Shown here: piece after piece, positions 15,861 to 22,975 of the stretch
How positions within the stretch are numbered: the first letter of the stretch is position 1
Layout of the letters: each line of letters starts with the position of its first letter
NCBI GenBank assembly: GCA_050008715.1
Contig: JBEKMC010000047.1
Coordinates: 1 to 36,238 of the forward strand
Reading direction: 5' to 3'
Source: JAKACA01 sp050008715
Lineage (GTDB): Bacteria > Actinomycetota > Acidimicrobiia > Acidimicrobiales > Bog-793
DNA: 36,238 nucleotides
Position numbers and translations under genes: made by a program
Notes under the pieces: model-generated
Databases searched by the model: none
The model's input: the letters and a program-made list of their open reading frames with translations, nothing else
Told to the model about the DNA's origin: nothing

Positions 15861-15950
15861 ATGATCGCTAGTGCCCGACTTCTCGGCCCGGTGAACCACT
15901 GGGATTCGGGCGATCCGACGGACTCGCTACTCGGAGGGCACCGCAGTTGA
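15861..15950 (+). CDS. Possible 29-aa leader peptide upstream of sdhC
   Basis: ATG 15861 has an excellent Shine-Dalgarno (GGAGGA, 8 nt spacing) and opens a 29-codon frame. It ends in a TGA that overlaps the sdhC TTG start as TTGA (15947-15950), the same coupling seen between true genes here. The peptide (begins MIASARLLGPVNHW) has no membrane segment and no run of one amino acid. It contains a nested stem-loop. It could be a regulatory leader, or chance. No homologue is known to me. Confidence 0.35.
   Translation: MIASARLLGPVNHWDSGDPTDSLLGGHRS
15873..15911 (+). promoter_or_regulatory. Nested stem-loop in the sdh 5' region
   Basis: The inner hairpin CCCGGTG (15887-15893) / CACTGGG (15897-15903) has a 3-nt loop and one G-U pair. 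It is flanked by the outer stem GCCCGA (15873-15878) / TCGGGC (15906-15911). It lies within the candidate leader ORF, 36 nt before the sdhC start, so ribosomes on the leader could open it. Confidence 0.35.
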
Positions 15951-16801
15951 GCATCGTGCAGGAGACCAACGCGACAGCTGTGCCGATTCCCGTCACGATC
16001 GGTGCCCCACGGGGAGGGCCTCCGCGCTCCGAGGTCTTGAGGAAAGACCGATGGTGGGTGCAGCCGCTCGTGACCGCACTCGGCTTGCTCGCCTTCGTCG
16101 CCTACGGCACCTGGACGGCGTTCCGGGGTGCCCACTACTTCGCCGGCTACCCGCGCAACTATCTCTCGCCCTTCTACTCGCCCTGCCTCGTCAACAGCTG
16201 CGGGCCGGCGGCGCAGTTCGGTCGCATCGGGAGCATCGGCACGGTGTCGCCGGCGCTGCTGATCCTCATCTTCCCGATGGGATTCCGCCTCACCTGCTAC
16301 TACTACCGCAAGACCTACTACCGGTCGTTCTGGGCCTCCCCGCCGGCTTGCGCGGTGGCGGATGCCGGTTCGACGACACCGGGCGGCGTTCGCAGCCGCT
16401 ACAGCGGAGAGACCCGCTTCCCGCTCATCCTCCAGAACGTCCACCGGTACTTCTGGTACTTCGCCGTCGTCTTCGGCTGCTTGCTCACATGGGACGCCGT
16501 CGAGGCGTTCCGCTTCCCTGGCGGCATCGGCATGGGGCTCGGGACCCTGTTCTTCATCGTGAACGCCGTGCTCATCTGGAGCTACACCCTCGGCTGCCAC
16601 GCCTGCCGCCACATCTGCGGAGGGAGCGCCAAGCGGTTCTCGCGTTCCCCGTTGCGCTTTCGCTTCTGGCGCGACATCGTCTCGCCGCTCAACCAACACC
16701 ACCAGCTCTTCGCCTGGCTGTCACTCGGCTGGATCGCCTGGACGGACTTCTACGTCTACCTCGTGGCCAGCGGCACGATCCACGACCCGAGGTTCTTCTG
16801 A
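15947..16801 (+). CDS. sdhC: Succinate dehydrogenase membrane anchor, Sdh1 type
   Basis: This 284-residue protein anchors SdhAB in the membrane and binds quinone. About five hydrophobic segments are visible, near residues 40-60, 98-116, 168-186, 196-216 and 253-275. It lacks the short SdhC/SdhD two-subunit layout and resembles the single larger anchor of mycobacterial Sdh1 (Rv0249c type). It is rich in Cys and His: Cys80, Cys85, Cys117, Cys135, Cys178 and the cluster C-H-A-C-R-H-I-C (217-224). I recall that the M. smegmatis Sdh1 structure showed a membrane-embedded Rieske-type [2Fe-2S] cluster; these residues could be ligands here, which is inference. The start is TTG 15947, with GGAGGG 8 nt upstream. 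Its TGA overlaps the sdhA ATG by one base. Confidence 0.85.
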   Translation: MSIVQETNATAVPIPVTIGAPRGGPPRSEVLRKDRWWVQPLVTALGLLAFVAYGTWTAFRGAHYFAGYPRNYLSPFYSPCLVNSCGPAAQFGRIGSIGTVSPALLILIFPMGFRLTCYYYRKTYYRSFWASPPACAVADAGSTTPGGVRSRYSGETRFPLILQNVHRYFWYFAVVFGCLLTWDAVEAFRFPGGIGMGLGTLFFIVNAVLIWSYTLGCHACRHICGGSAKRFSRSPLRFRFWRDIVSPLNQHHQLFAWLSLGWIAWTDFYVYLVASGTIHDPRFF

Positions 16802-18597
16802 TGGCCGAGCACGAGAACCACGACTACGACGTCGTCATCATCGGCGCCGGGGGCGCCGGCTTGCGGGCCGCCGTGGAGTCGCTCGCCACGGGCGCCCGCA
16901 CGGCGCTCGTGTGCAAGTCGCTGTTGGGCAAGGCCCACACGGTCATGGCCGAAGGTGGCGTCGCCGCCGCCATGGGCAACGTCTGGTCGGAGGACAACTG
17001 GCAGGTCCACTTCCGCGACACGATGCGCGGCGGCAAGATGCTGAACAACTGGCGCATGGCCCAGCTGCACGCGCAGGAGTCGCCGGACCGGGTCTACGAG
17101 CTCGAAGAATGGGGAGCCCTCTTCGACCGGACGCCCGACGGCCGGATCCTGCAACGCGACTTCGGCGGCCACCGCTACGCCCGCCTCGCCCACGTCGGCG
17201 ACCGCACGGGCCTCGAGCTGATCCGCACGATGCAGAACCGGGCGGTCTCGCTCGGCATCGACGTCTATATGGAGTGCAAGATCGTCCGCCTGCTCGTGGA
17301 CGCGGCGGGTGCGGTGAGCGGGGCAGTGGGTTTCTGGCGGGAGAGCGGACAATTCGTCACGTTCTCAGCCAAAGCCGTCGTGCTCGCGACCGGAGGCGTA
17401 GGGAAGACGTGGAAGTTCACGTCCAACTCCTGGGAGTCGACGGGCGACGGGCACGCATTGGCGCTGTGGGCCGGCGCCGACTTGATCGACATGGAGTGCG
17501 TACAGTTCCACCCGACCGGCATGGTCTGGCCGCCGTCGGCGCGAGGACTCCTCGTGACCGAAGGTGTGCGTGGCGACGGCGGCGTCTTGAAGAACCTCGA
17601 CGGCGAGCGCTTCATGTTCAACTACATCTCGCCGTACTTCGCCGCCGAGACGGCCGACACCGTCGAGGAAGGCGACAAGTGGTACACGAACAAGTCCGAC
17701 TATCGCCGGCCGCCTGAGCTGCTGCCACGGGACGAGGTCGCCCGGGCGATCAACTCCGAGGTGAAGGCGGGCCGCGGCAGCCCACACGGGGGGGTGTTCC
17801 TCGACATCGCCTCCCGGCGCCCCGCCGAGGAGATCCGCCGGCGCCTGCCATCCATGTACCACCAGTTCAAGCAGCTCGCCGACGTCGACATCACCACCGA
17901 CGCCATGGAGGTCGGGCCTACCTGCCACTACATCATGGGAGGCGTGCGTGTCGATGCCGACACGGCCGCCACGACCGTCGCCGGCCTCTATGCCGCAGGC
18001 GAAGTGGCCGGCGGCATGCACGGCGCCAACCGCCTCGGCGGCAACTCGTTGTCGGACCTGCTCGTCTTCGGCCGCAGGGCTGGGCTGGCGGCTGCGGAGT
18101 ACGCCCTCGGACGGCCCGCTCCCGTGATCGAGGACACCGCCGTCACCGCCGTGACGCAACATGCCCTCCACTTCTTCGAGCACGACGCCGGCGAGAACGC
18201 CTACACCGTGCACCACGACCTGCAGGAGACGATGCAGGACCTCGTCGGGATCATCCGCACCGAGAGCGAGCTGCTCGAGGCGAAGGAGAAGCTCGTCGAG
18301 CTCGGCGAGCGCGCCGCCAAGGTCACCGTCGAGGGCAACCGCTCGTTCAATCCTGGCTGGCATCTCGCCCTCGACCTCGAGTCGATGCTCGCCTGCGCCC
18401 GCTGTACGACACTCGGCGCCATCGAACGCCGCGAGAGCCGAGGCGGCCACACCCGGGAGGACTACCCCAAGCCGGACCCCGAGCTCGAGAAAGTCAACAT
18501 GGTGACGCGCATGAGCGGGACCGGGGTCGTCGTGGTGCCCGAGCCCAAACCCGTCATGCCGGCCGAGCTCGCCGAGCTGTTCGAGGAGGGCAAGTAA
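16801..18597 (+). CDS. sdhA: Succinate dehydrogenase flavoprotein subunit
   Basis: This 598-residue catalytic subunit oxidises succinate to fumarate. The FAD-binding Rossmann motif is IIGAGGAGLRAA (13-24). His46 in KAHTVMAEGG is the expected site of covalent FAD attachment. The C-terminal active-site region HGANRLGGNSLSDLLVFGRRAG is intact. The length fits the family. ATG 16801 overlaps the sdhC stop (TGATG); an open frame continues far upstream but only inside sdhC. It is tightly coupled to sdhB (TAATG at 18595-18599). It belongs to TCA-cycle complex II on the cytoplasmic face of the membrane. Confidence 0.96.
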   Translation: MAEHENHDYDVVIIGAGGAGLRAAVESLATGARTALVCKSLLGKAHTVMAEGGVAAAMGNVWSEDNWQVHFRDTMRGGKMLNNWRMAQLHAQESPDRVYELEEWGALFDRTPDGRILQRDFGGHRYARLAHVGDRTGLELIRTMQNRAVSLGIDVYMECKIVRLLVDAAGAVSGAVGFWRESGQFVTFSAKAVVLATGGVGKTWKFTSNSWESTGDGHALALWAGADLIDMECVQFHPTGMVWPPSARGLLVTEGVRGDGGVLKNLDGERFMFNYISPYFAAETADTVEEGDKWYTNKSDYRRPPELLPRDEVARAINSEVKAGRGSPHGGVFLDIASRRPAEEIRRRLPSMYHQFKQLADVDITTDAMEVGPTCHYIMGGVRVDADTAATTVAGLYAAGEVAGGMHGANRLGGNSLSDLLVFGRRAGLAAAEYALGRPAPVIEDTAVTAVTQHALHFFEHDAGENAYTVHHDLQETMQDLVGIIRTESELLEAKEKLVELGERAAKVTVEGNRSFNPGWHLALDLESMLACARCTTLGAIERRESRGGHTREDYPKPDPELEKVNMVTRMSGTGVVVVPEPKPVMPAELAELFEEGK

Positions 18598-19496
18598 TGG
18601 CCGGGGCCGCCGAGATCGTCATGAAGGTCTGGCGGGGAGACTCCTCCGGCGGTGACTTCGAGACCTACCGGCTGCCAGCCCAGGAGGGCGAGGTGGTGCT
18701 CGACGTCGTCCACCGCATCCAGGCCACCGAAGCGCCCGATCTCGCCGTTCGGTGGAACTGCAAGGCCGGCAAGTGCGGATCCTGCTCGGCGGAGATCAAC
18801 GGGCGGCCGCGCCTCATGTGCATGACCCGCATGAGCGCCCTGCCGCCCGGCGAGATCACGGTGTCGCCGATGCGGGCGTTTCCCGTCATGCGCGACCTCG
18901 TCACCGACGTGTCGTACAACTTCGAGGTGGCCCGCCAGATCCCTGCGTTCACGCCCTCCCCGAAGCCGCCGGAGGGATACCGCATGGCTCAGGTCGACAT
19001 CGACCGGGGCCAAGAGTTCCACAAGTGCATCGAGTGCTTCCTCTGTCAGAACGTCTGCCATGTCACGCGTGACCACGAGGAGAACAAGCCCCGCTATGCG
19101 GGCCCGCGCTTCTTCGTGCGGCTCGCCGAGCTCGAGATGCACCCGCTCGACACGTTGGACCGCCGCAGCTACATCTCCGAGCGGATGGGCATCGGGTTGT
19201 GCAACATCACGAAGTGCTGCACCGAGGTGTGCCCCGAGGACATCCACATCACCGACAACGCCATCATCCCCTTGAAGGAACGGGTCGTGGACGTCCGCTA
19301 CGACCCCATCGTGTGGCTCGGCCGGAAGATCCTCGGGCGGCCGGCACCCCTGCCGGCGGCAGAAGCCGCCAAGCACACCGGAGATGCGGCGACACGGGCG
19401 CGTGCTGCGGCCGCGGGTGCGACGGCGGCCCCAACACCGGCTGCCGTCGCGACCTCGCCCGGCGCAGCGGCAGGCGACGACGGCGTGGCGAGCTGA
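18597..19496 (+). CDS. sdhB: Succinate dehydrogenase iron-sulfur subunit
   Basis: This 299-residue subunit carries electrons from SdhA to the anchor. The [2Fe-2S] ligands are Cys55, Cys60, Cys63 and Cys75. A [4Fe-4S] ligand set is C-I-E-C-F-L-C-Q-N-V-C (144-154). A third set comes from Cys202, Cys207/208 and Cys212 with Cys154 nearby. It is longer than most SdhB proteins (about 240-250) because of a C-terminal Ala/Pro/Thr-rich tail after residue ~250 that looks disordered. The ATG overlaps the sdhA stop by one base. The SCP2-like gene follows 6 nt downstream. Confidence 0.95.
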   Translation: MAGAAEIVMKVWRGDSSGGDFETYRLPAQEGEVVLDVVHRIQATEAPDLAVRWNCKAGKCGSCSAEINGRPRLMCMTRMSALPPGEITVSPMRAFPVMRDLVTDVSYNFEVARQIPAFTPSPKPPEGYRMAQVDIDRGQEFHKCIECFLCQNVCHVTRDHEENKPRYAGPRFFVRLAELEMHPLDTLDRRSYISERMGIGLCNITKCCTEVCPEDIHITDNAIIPLKERVVDVRYDPIVWLGRKILGRPAPLPAAEAAKHTGDAATRARAAAAGATAAPTPAAVATSPGAAAGDDGVAS

Positions 19497-19502
19497 CAGA
19501 GG

Positions 19503-19904
19503 GTGGCCGATCCGGCCGGCGTGGCGTTCCTGTCCGATGAGTGGTTCGCCGCGCTGTCCGTAGCCCTGCAGCGCGTCGAGGTCGCAGACGGGTCGTCGCT
19601 CGTGCTCGGCCAGGTCGTCACGGATGTCCCCTTCACCGCAGGCGGTGAGGTTCGCTACACGATCGCGCTCGGCGGCGCACGGCCGGCTCGCCTCGAGCGA
19701 GGGTCGGTCGAGGCGGCCGAGGTTGTCCTCGTGGTGCCGTTTCCAGACGCCCGGGGGCTCGCCACCGGTAGGGCGTCCGGCGCCTCGCTCATCGCCGCCG
19801 GCCGGATCACGATCCGCGGCGACGCCTCCCGCCTCGTCGAGGCGGCCGCTCTCGTGGAGGCGGCGGCCACCGCCACCGGCGACGTTCATCGGATCGTCAC
19901 ATAA
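19503..19904 (+). CDS. SCP2-like (sterol-carrier-protein fold) small protein
   Basis: This 133-residue protein resembles SCP2 lipid-binding domains: an N-terminal helix with FLSDEWFAAL, beta strands with VRYTIALGGARPARLERG, and the late motif FPDARGLATGRASGASLIAAGRI followed by TIRGD, which corresponds to the L-x-x-G-x-I-x-V-x-G-D of the fold. Such domains bind lipids or acyl-CoAs; no catalytic residues are expected. It starts at GTG 19503, 6 nt after sdhB, so it is probably the last gene of the sdh operon. A role linked to the membrane complex is conceivable but not shown. Confidence 0.72.
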   Translation: MADPAGVAFLSDEWFAALSVALQRVEVADGSSLVLGQVVTDVPFTAGGEVRYTIALGGARPARLERGSVEAAEVVLVVPFPDARGLATGRASGASLIAAGRITIRGDASRLVEAAALVEAAATATGDVHRIVT

Positions 19905-19934
19905 CTGCCACCGTTCACTGACGCCGCCCGGGGG

Positions 19935-19940
19935 TAGGCT
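19935..19940 (+). promoter_or_regulatory. -10 box TAGGCT with leadered start
   Basis: TAGGCT lies 32 nt upstream of GTG 19973, which has AGGGAG 6 nt before it. This is the leadered variant of the box seen elsewhere at 6-9 nt. Confidence 0.45.
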
Positions 19941-19972
19941 CTGCCGATCGGGTTCCACGAAGGGAGATCAGT

Positions 19973-20188
19973 GTGACGCTCACCGGGGTGATCGACGATC
20001 AAATGCTTCAGCGGTACCGGCAGCTGCTCGATCAGGAGGACGCAGCCTTCGACGAGTTGGAGCATGCCTACGAGGACGGCGATCGTGATCATTTCGAGGT
20101 AGACCTCTCCCAGTGGGCACAAGCAGCCCAGCGGCGCCTCGTCTACCTGCGGCAGATGGGCGTGGATCTCGAGCTGAAGCTGACCTGA
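19973..20188 (+). CDS. Small hypothetical protein, 71 aa
   Basis: I do not recognise this protein. It is predicted almost entirely alpha-helical and acidic: MLQRYRQLLDQEDAAFDELE, then HAYEDGDRDHFEVDLSQWAQ and AAQRRLVYLRQMGVDLELKL, which suggests a small helical hairpin. It has no Cys and no membrane segment. Its own -10 box and a good Shine-Dalgarno (AGGGAG, 6 nt from GTG 19973) make it a convincing gene. It stands alone between the sdh operon and the sugar transferase, and a GC-rich hairpin follows its stop. Confidence 0.72.
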   Translation: MTLTGVIDDQMLQRYRQLLDQEDAAFDELEHAYEDGDRDHFEVDLSQWAQAAQRRLVYLRQMGVDLELKLT

Positions 20189-20195
20189 CGTATGA

Positions 20196-20215
20196 CCCGG
20201 GCGTCCCCACCCGGG
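20196..20215 (+). terminator. CCCGGG/CCCGGG hairpin after the 71-aa gene
   Basis: A 6-bp stem (20196-20201 with 20210-20215) around an 8-nt loop begins 7 nt after the stop codon. It has no U-tract, so it is only a candidate terminator. Confidence 0.35.
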
Positions 20216-20277
20216 CTATCGGGAACGGCAGCCAGCCATCGGCGCGGCGATCAACAGTTGGCTGGCTACAAGAGCGA

Positions 20278-20292
20278 GGTCGATTATCGACC
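20278..20292. promoter_or_regulatory. 15-bp perfect palindrome GGTCGAT-T-ATCGACC (candidate operator)
   Basis: Perfect 7-bp arms around a single T lie 88 nt upstream of the sugar transferase GTG, just ahead of the only promoter-like sequence in the gap. The form suits a dimeric regulator. Confidence 0.4.
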
Positions 20293-20296
20293 GGGC

Positions 20297-20326
20297 TTTC
20301 CAAGAAGTCGCAGGATCAGGCATACT
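20297..20326 (+). promoter_or_regulatory. Possible promoter TTTCCA-N18-CATACT for the sugar transferase
   Basis: TTTCCA (20297-20302) and CATACT (20321-20326) are 18 nt apart, each a partial match to the sigma-70 consensus. They lie 5 nt after the palindrome and 54 nt before GTG 20381. Confidence 0.3.
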
Positions 20327-20380
20327 AGTAGTGGTGGATCCGGCGTCGAGGGGAACGCGGATACGACGAAGCGGGGATTT

Positions 20381-21925
20381 GTGGCGGCAAGTAGGTCGGA
20401 AGAGGCACTTCAATTCTTCGTCGCTCCTGACGTAGAGACGAGAGAGCTGGCTACAAGCCGGCCACGGGTTCTGCTGACGAGCCACTTCGCGAACGGGCGG
20501 AAGCTCGCATCGCGGCGCCGGCTGCGGCGGTTCACCTTCCTGGCCCTCGTGAGCGTCAGCGCGGGCGCCCTTGTCTTCGTCATGATCGGCGTCGCCCACG
20601 TCCTCGTCGACGGAGCTTCGCAGGTCTCCCATTCCGCCTATCTGATCCTCGGCGCCGTCGCCGGCGGCCTCGTCACGCTGCTCACGTGGCGCAGCCGCCC
20701 TGACCTCGCCCGCGGCGCGGCCGGGTACCTGGATGAGTGGGTCGAAGCGGCGCGAGAAGCGGCCATCGTCGGTGTCGTCCTCGCCATGGTCGCCTTCTTC
20801 TGGCGGCCCGGCGTGTTCCTGCACAGCCCCTTCTCCCGCGGAACGATCCTGCTTTCAGTTCCCCTCGTGGCGGCTGGTCTCGGTGCCCTTCGCTCCGCCG
20901 TCCGGCTCGTCCTCATGCGCCTACGGGAGCATGGTCACAACCTCGCATCAGTCGTCGTCGTCGGTGACGGGCCGTCGGCGCTGTCGTTCATCCGGAGCAT
21001 CGAAGCGACAGTCGGCCTCGGCTATCGAGTGATCGCCCACGTCACCGATACGGAGATGGATCACGACCTCGGTGGAGTGATGGAGCGGCTCTCCTCGGAG
21101 GTGCCGATCGACGAGGTCGTCGTCACGTCGTTCTCGATGGCCTCCGAGCAGGTTGCCCGGCTGGTGAGCCACCCCGGCATGCGGAAGGCTCACCTGCGCG
21201 CCGTGCCGGAGCTCTTCGGGCTCCCGCCGTCGAAGGTGCAGATCGAATCCTTCGGAGACTTCCCGCTCCTCACGCTGTTCGGTAACCCCGTTCGTGGCCC
21301 GTACTGGGTCGTCAAGCGGGCAGTCGACGTGATCGGCGCCGGTCTTCTCCTCCTGCTGATGGGGATCCCCATGTCGGCGATCGCCCTCATCGTGCGGCTC
21401 ACCTCGCCGGGCCCGATCCTGTTCCGCCAAGAGCGGGTCGGCATGGACGGGCGCCGGTTCGAGCTGCTCAAGTTCCGGAGCATGACGGCCGGAGTCTCCG
21501 ACCAGGTCCACCGCGACTTCATGTTCCAGATGCTCGCCAGCCAGGCGAGCTCGGCCGGGGCCAACGAAGACGCCTTCTTCAAGCTCACCGACGACCCGAG
21601 GATCACGAAGATCGGGCGGTTCCTGCGGCGTTTCTCGGTCGACGAGCTGCCACAGCTGCTGAACGTGTTGAGGGGGGACATGAGCCTCGTCGGCCCACGG
21701 CCTGCCCTTGCCTATGAGGTCGACCTCTACGAGGACTGGCAGCTGCGCCGCCTTGACGTCCTACCAGGCATGACCGGGCTGTGGCAGGTGAGCGGCCGCT
21801 CCCGGCTCAGCCCCGCCGACATGCTGCGTCTCGACGTCCACTACGCCGAGACGTGGTCGCTCTTCAAGGACTTCCTCATCATCTTGAAGACCATCCCGGC
21901 CATCCTGCGCGACGACGCCCGCTAG
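20381..21925 (+). CDS. Undecaprenyl-phosphate sugar phosphotransferase (WbaP/WcaJ type)
   Basis: This 514-residue membrane enzyme transfers a sugar-1-phosphate from a nucleotide sugar to undecaprenyl phosphate, the first step of exopolysaccharide or glycan assembly. About four hydrophobic segments lie at ~45-175. A nucleotide-binding-like domain follows (VVVVGDGPSALSFIRSI). The C-terminal bacterial sugar transferase domain (~310-514) is complete: KRAVDVIGAGLLLLLM, FRQERVGMDGRRFELLKFRSM, FSVDELPQLLNVLRGDMSLV, GPRPALAYE and PGMTGLWQVSGRS. GTG 20381 has GCGGGGA 3-4 nt upstream; the frame stays open to 20192 but the upstream residues do not look coding. No other glycan genes are in the window. 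It converges with mdh, 21 nt away. Confidence 0.9.
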   Translation: MAASRSEEALQFFVAPDVETRELATSRPRVLLTSHFANGRKLASRRRLRRFTFLALVSVSAGALVFVMIGVAHVLVDGASQVSHSAYLILGAVAGGLVTLLTWRSRPDLARGAAGYLDEWVEAAREAAIVGVVLAMVAFFWRPGVFLHSPFSRGTILLSVPLVAAGLGALRSAVRLVLMRLREHGHNLASVVVVGDGPSALSFIRSIEATVGLGYRVIAHVTDTEMDHDLGGVMERLSSEVPIDEVVVTSFSMASEQVARLVSHPGMRKAHLRAVPELFGLPPSKVQIESFGDFPLLTLFGNPVRGPYWVVKRAVDVIGAGLLLLLMGIPMSAIALIVRLTSPGPILFRQERVGMDGRRFELLKFRSMTAGVSDQVHRDFMFQMLASQASSAGANEDAFFKLTDDPRITKIGRFLRRFSVDELPQLLNVLRGDMSLVGPRPALAYEVDLYEDWQLRRLDVLPGMTGLWQVSGRSRLSPADMLRLDVHYAETWSLFKDFLIILKTIPAILRDDAR

Positions 21926-21946
21926 GAGCCTCGCCGGCCACTGACG

Positions 21947-22972
21947 TCACGCCGGCAGGAGATCCTTCACGTCGGCCATCTCTTCCAGCAGTTCGTTCGT
22001 CGTCACGCCGATCCGGCCGGCGGCGAACTCGTCGTGCTCGAGGCCTTCGACGACGCTCCAGCCGGATCCGTCGCTCTGCACCGGAAAGCCGAACTGAAGC
22101 CCTTCGGGCACGCCGTACTCGCCCCTCGAGACGACGGCGAGCGACGCCCACCGGTCCGGCGCCGTCGGCTCGACCACGCTGCGCACTGAGTCGATGGCGG
22201 CGTTGGCCGCCGAGGCCGCCGAGGACAGGCCGCGAGCATCGATGATGGCGGCGCCCCGGCTCTGCACCGACTTGATGAACGCCCCTTGCAGCCACTCGCG
22301 GTCGTCGATCACCTCGGCCGCAGGCTTGCCCTCGATGCGGGCGTGCTCGAAGTCCGGGAACTGCGTGGAGGAATGGTTGCCCCAGATGGCGAGGTTCGTG
22401 ACGGCGGACACCGGCACCCCCGCCCTCTGCGCGAGCTGCCACTTCGCCCGGTTCTCGTCGAGCCGAGTCATCGCGAACCACCGGTCCGCCGGGATTTCCG
22501 GGGCGTTCGACCGGGCGATGAGGCAGTTCGTGTTGCACGGGTTGCCGACGACGAGCACGCGCACGTCCGGAGCTGCGTTCTCGGCGATGGCACGGCCCTG
22601 CGGCCCGAAGATGCCGCCGTTGATTCCGAGCAGGTCCTTCCGTTCCATGCCCGCCTTGCGGGGCACCGAGCCGACGAGCAGCGCCCACGACACCCCGTCG
22701 AAACCCGCCGCCAGATCGGTCGTCGTCTCGATCCCGGCGAGCAGTGGAAAGGCGCAGTCGCTCAGCTCCATGACGACGCCCTCGAGCGGCTTCATTGCCG
22801 GCTCGATCTCGACGAGATGGAGCACGATCGGCTGGTCGGCGCCGAGCAGATCACCTGCGGCGAGGCGGAACAAGAGGGAGTAGCCGATCTGGCCGGCGGC
22901 ACCGGTCACGGCTACACGTATCGGTCGGGGGGCAATCGTCGAGTCACTCACGAGGTCGGAATCTAGTGGCAT
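21947..22972 (-). CDS. mdh: Malate dehydrogenase
   Basis: This 341-residue enzyme interconverts malate and oxaloacetate. The Rossmann motif is TGAAGQIGY (23-31), and Glu55 after the second strand (LVEIEP) favours NAD over NADP. The mobile loop and Arg residues are present (SVPRKAGMERKDLL, MTRLDENRAK), as are NPCNTN and catalytic His200 in IWGNHSSTQFPD. It resembles the Thermus/cytosolic type. ATG 22972 lies 3 nt after the icd stop, so it is co-transcribed with icd; GTG 22951 is a possible start that would remove a short non-conserved extension. Confidence 0.95.
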   Translation of the reverse strand: MPLDSDLVSDSTIAPRPIRVAVTGAAGQIGYSLLFRLAAGDLLGADQPIVLHLVEIEPAMKPLEGVVMELSDCAFPLLAGIETTTDLAAGFDGVSWALLVGSVPRKAGMERKDLLGINGGIFGPQGRAIAENAAPDVRVLVVGNPCNTNCLIARSNAPEIPADRWFAMTRLDENRAKWQLAQRAGVPVSAVTNLAIWGNHSSTQFPDFEHARIEGKPAAEVIDDREWLQGAFIKSVQSRGAAIIDARGLSSAASAANAAIDSVRSVVEPTAPDRWASLAVVSRGEYGVPEGLQFGFPVQSDGSGWSVVEGLEHDEFAAGRIGVTTNELLEEMADVKDLLPA

Positions 22973-22975
22973 GGC

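Noticed and set aside
14148..15899. 583-codon minus-strand frame over the MoxR-type ATPase
   Set aside because: Antisense shadow; the plus strand has intact Walker motifs and a promoter.
17365..19958. Long minus-strand frames over sdhA and sdhB
   Set aside because: Antisense to genes with full cofactor motifs; no domain is visible.
20324..20341. ACTAGT followed by GGATCC resembling a cloning linker
   Set aside because: Short restriction-like hexamers occur by chance, the flanks look native and no vector sequence is present.
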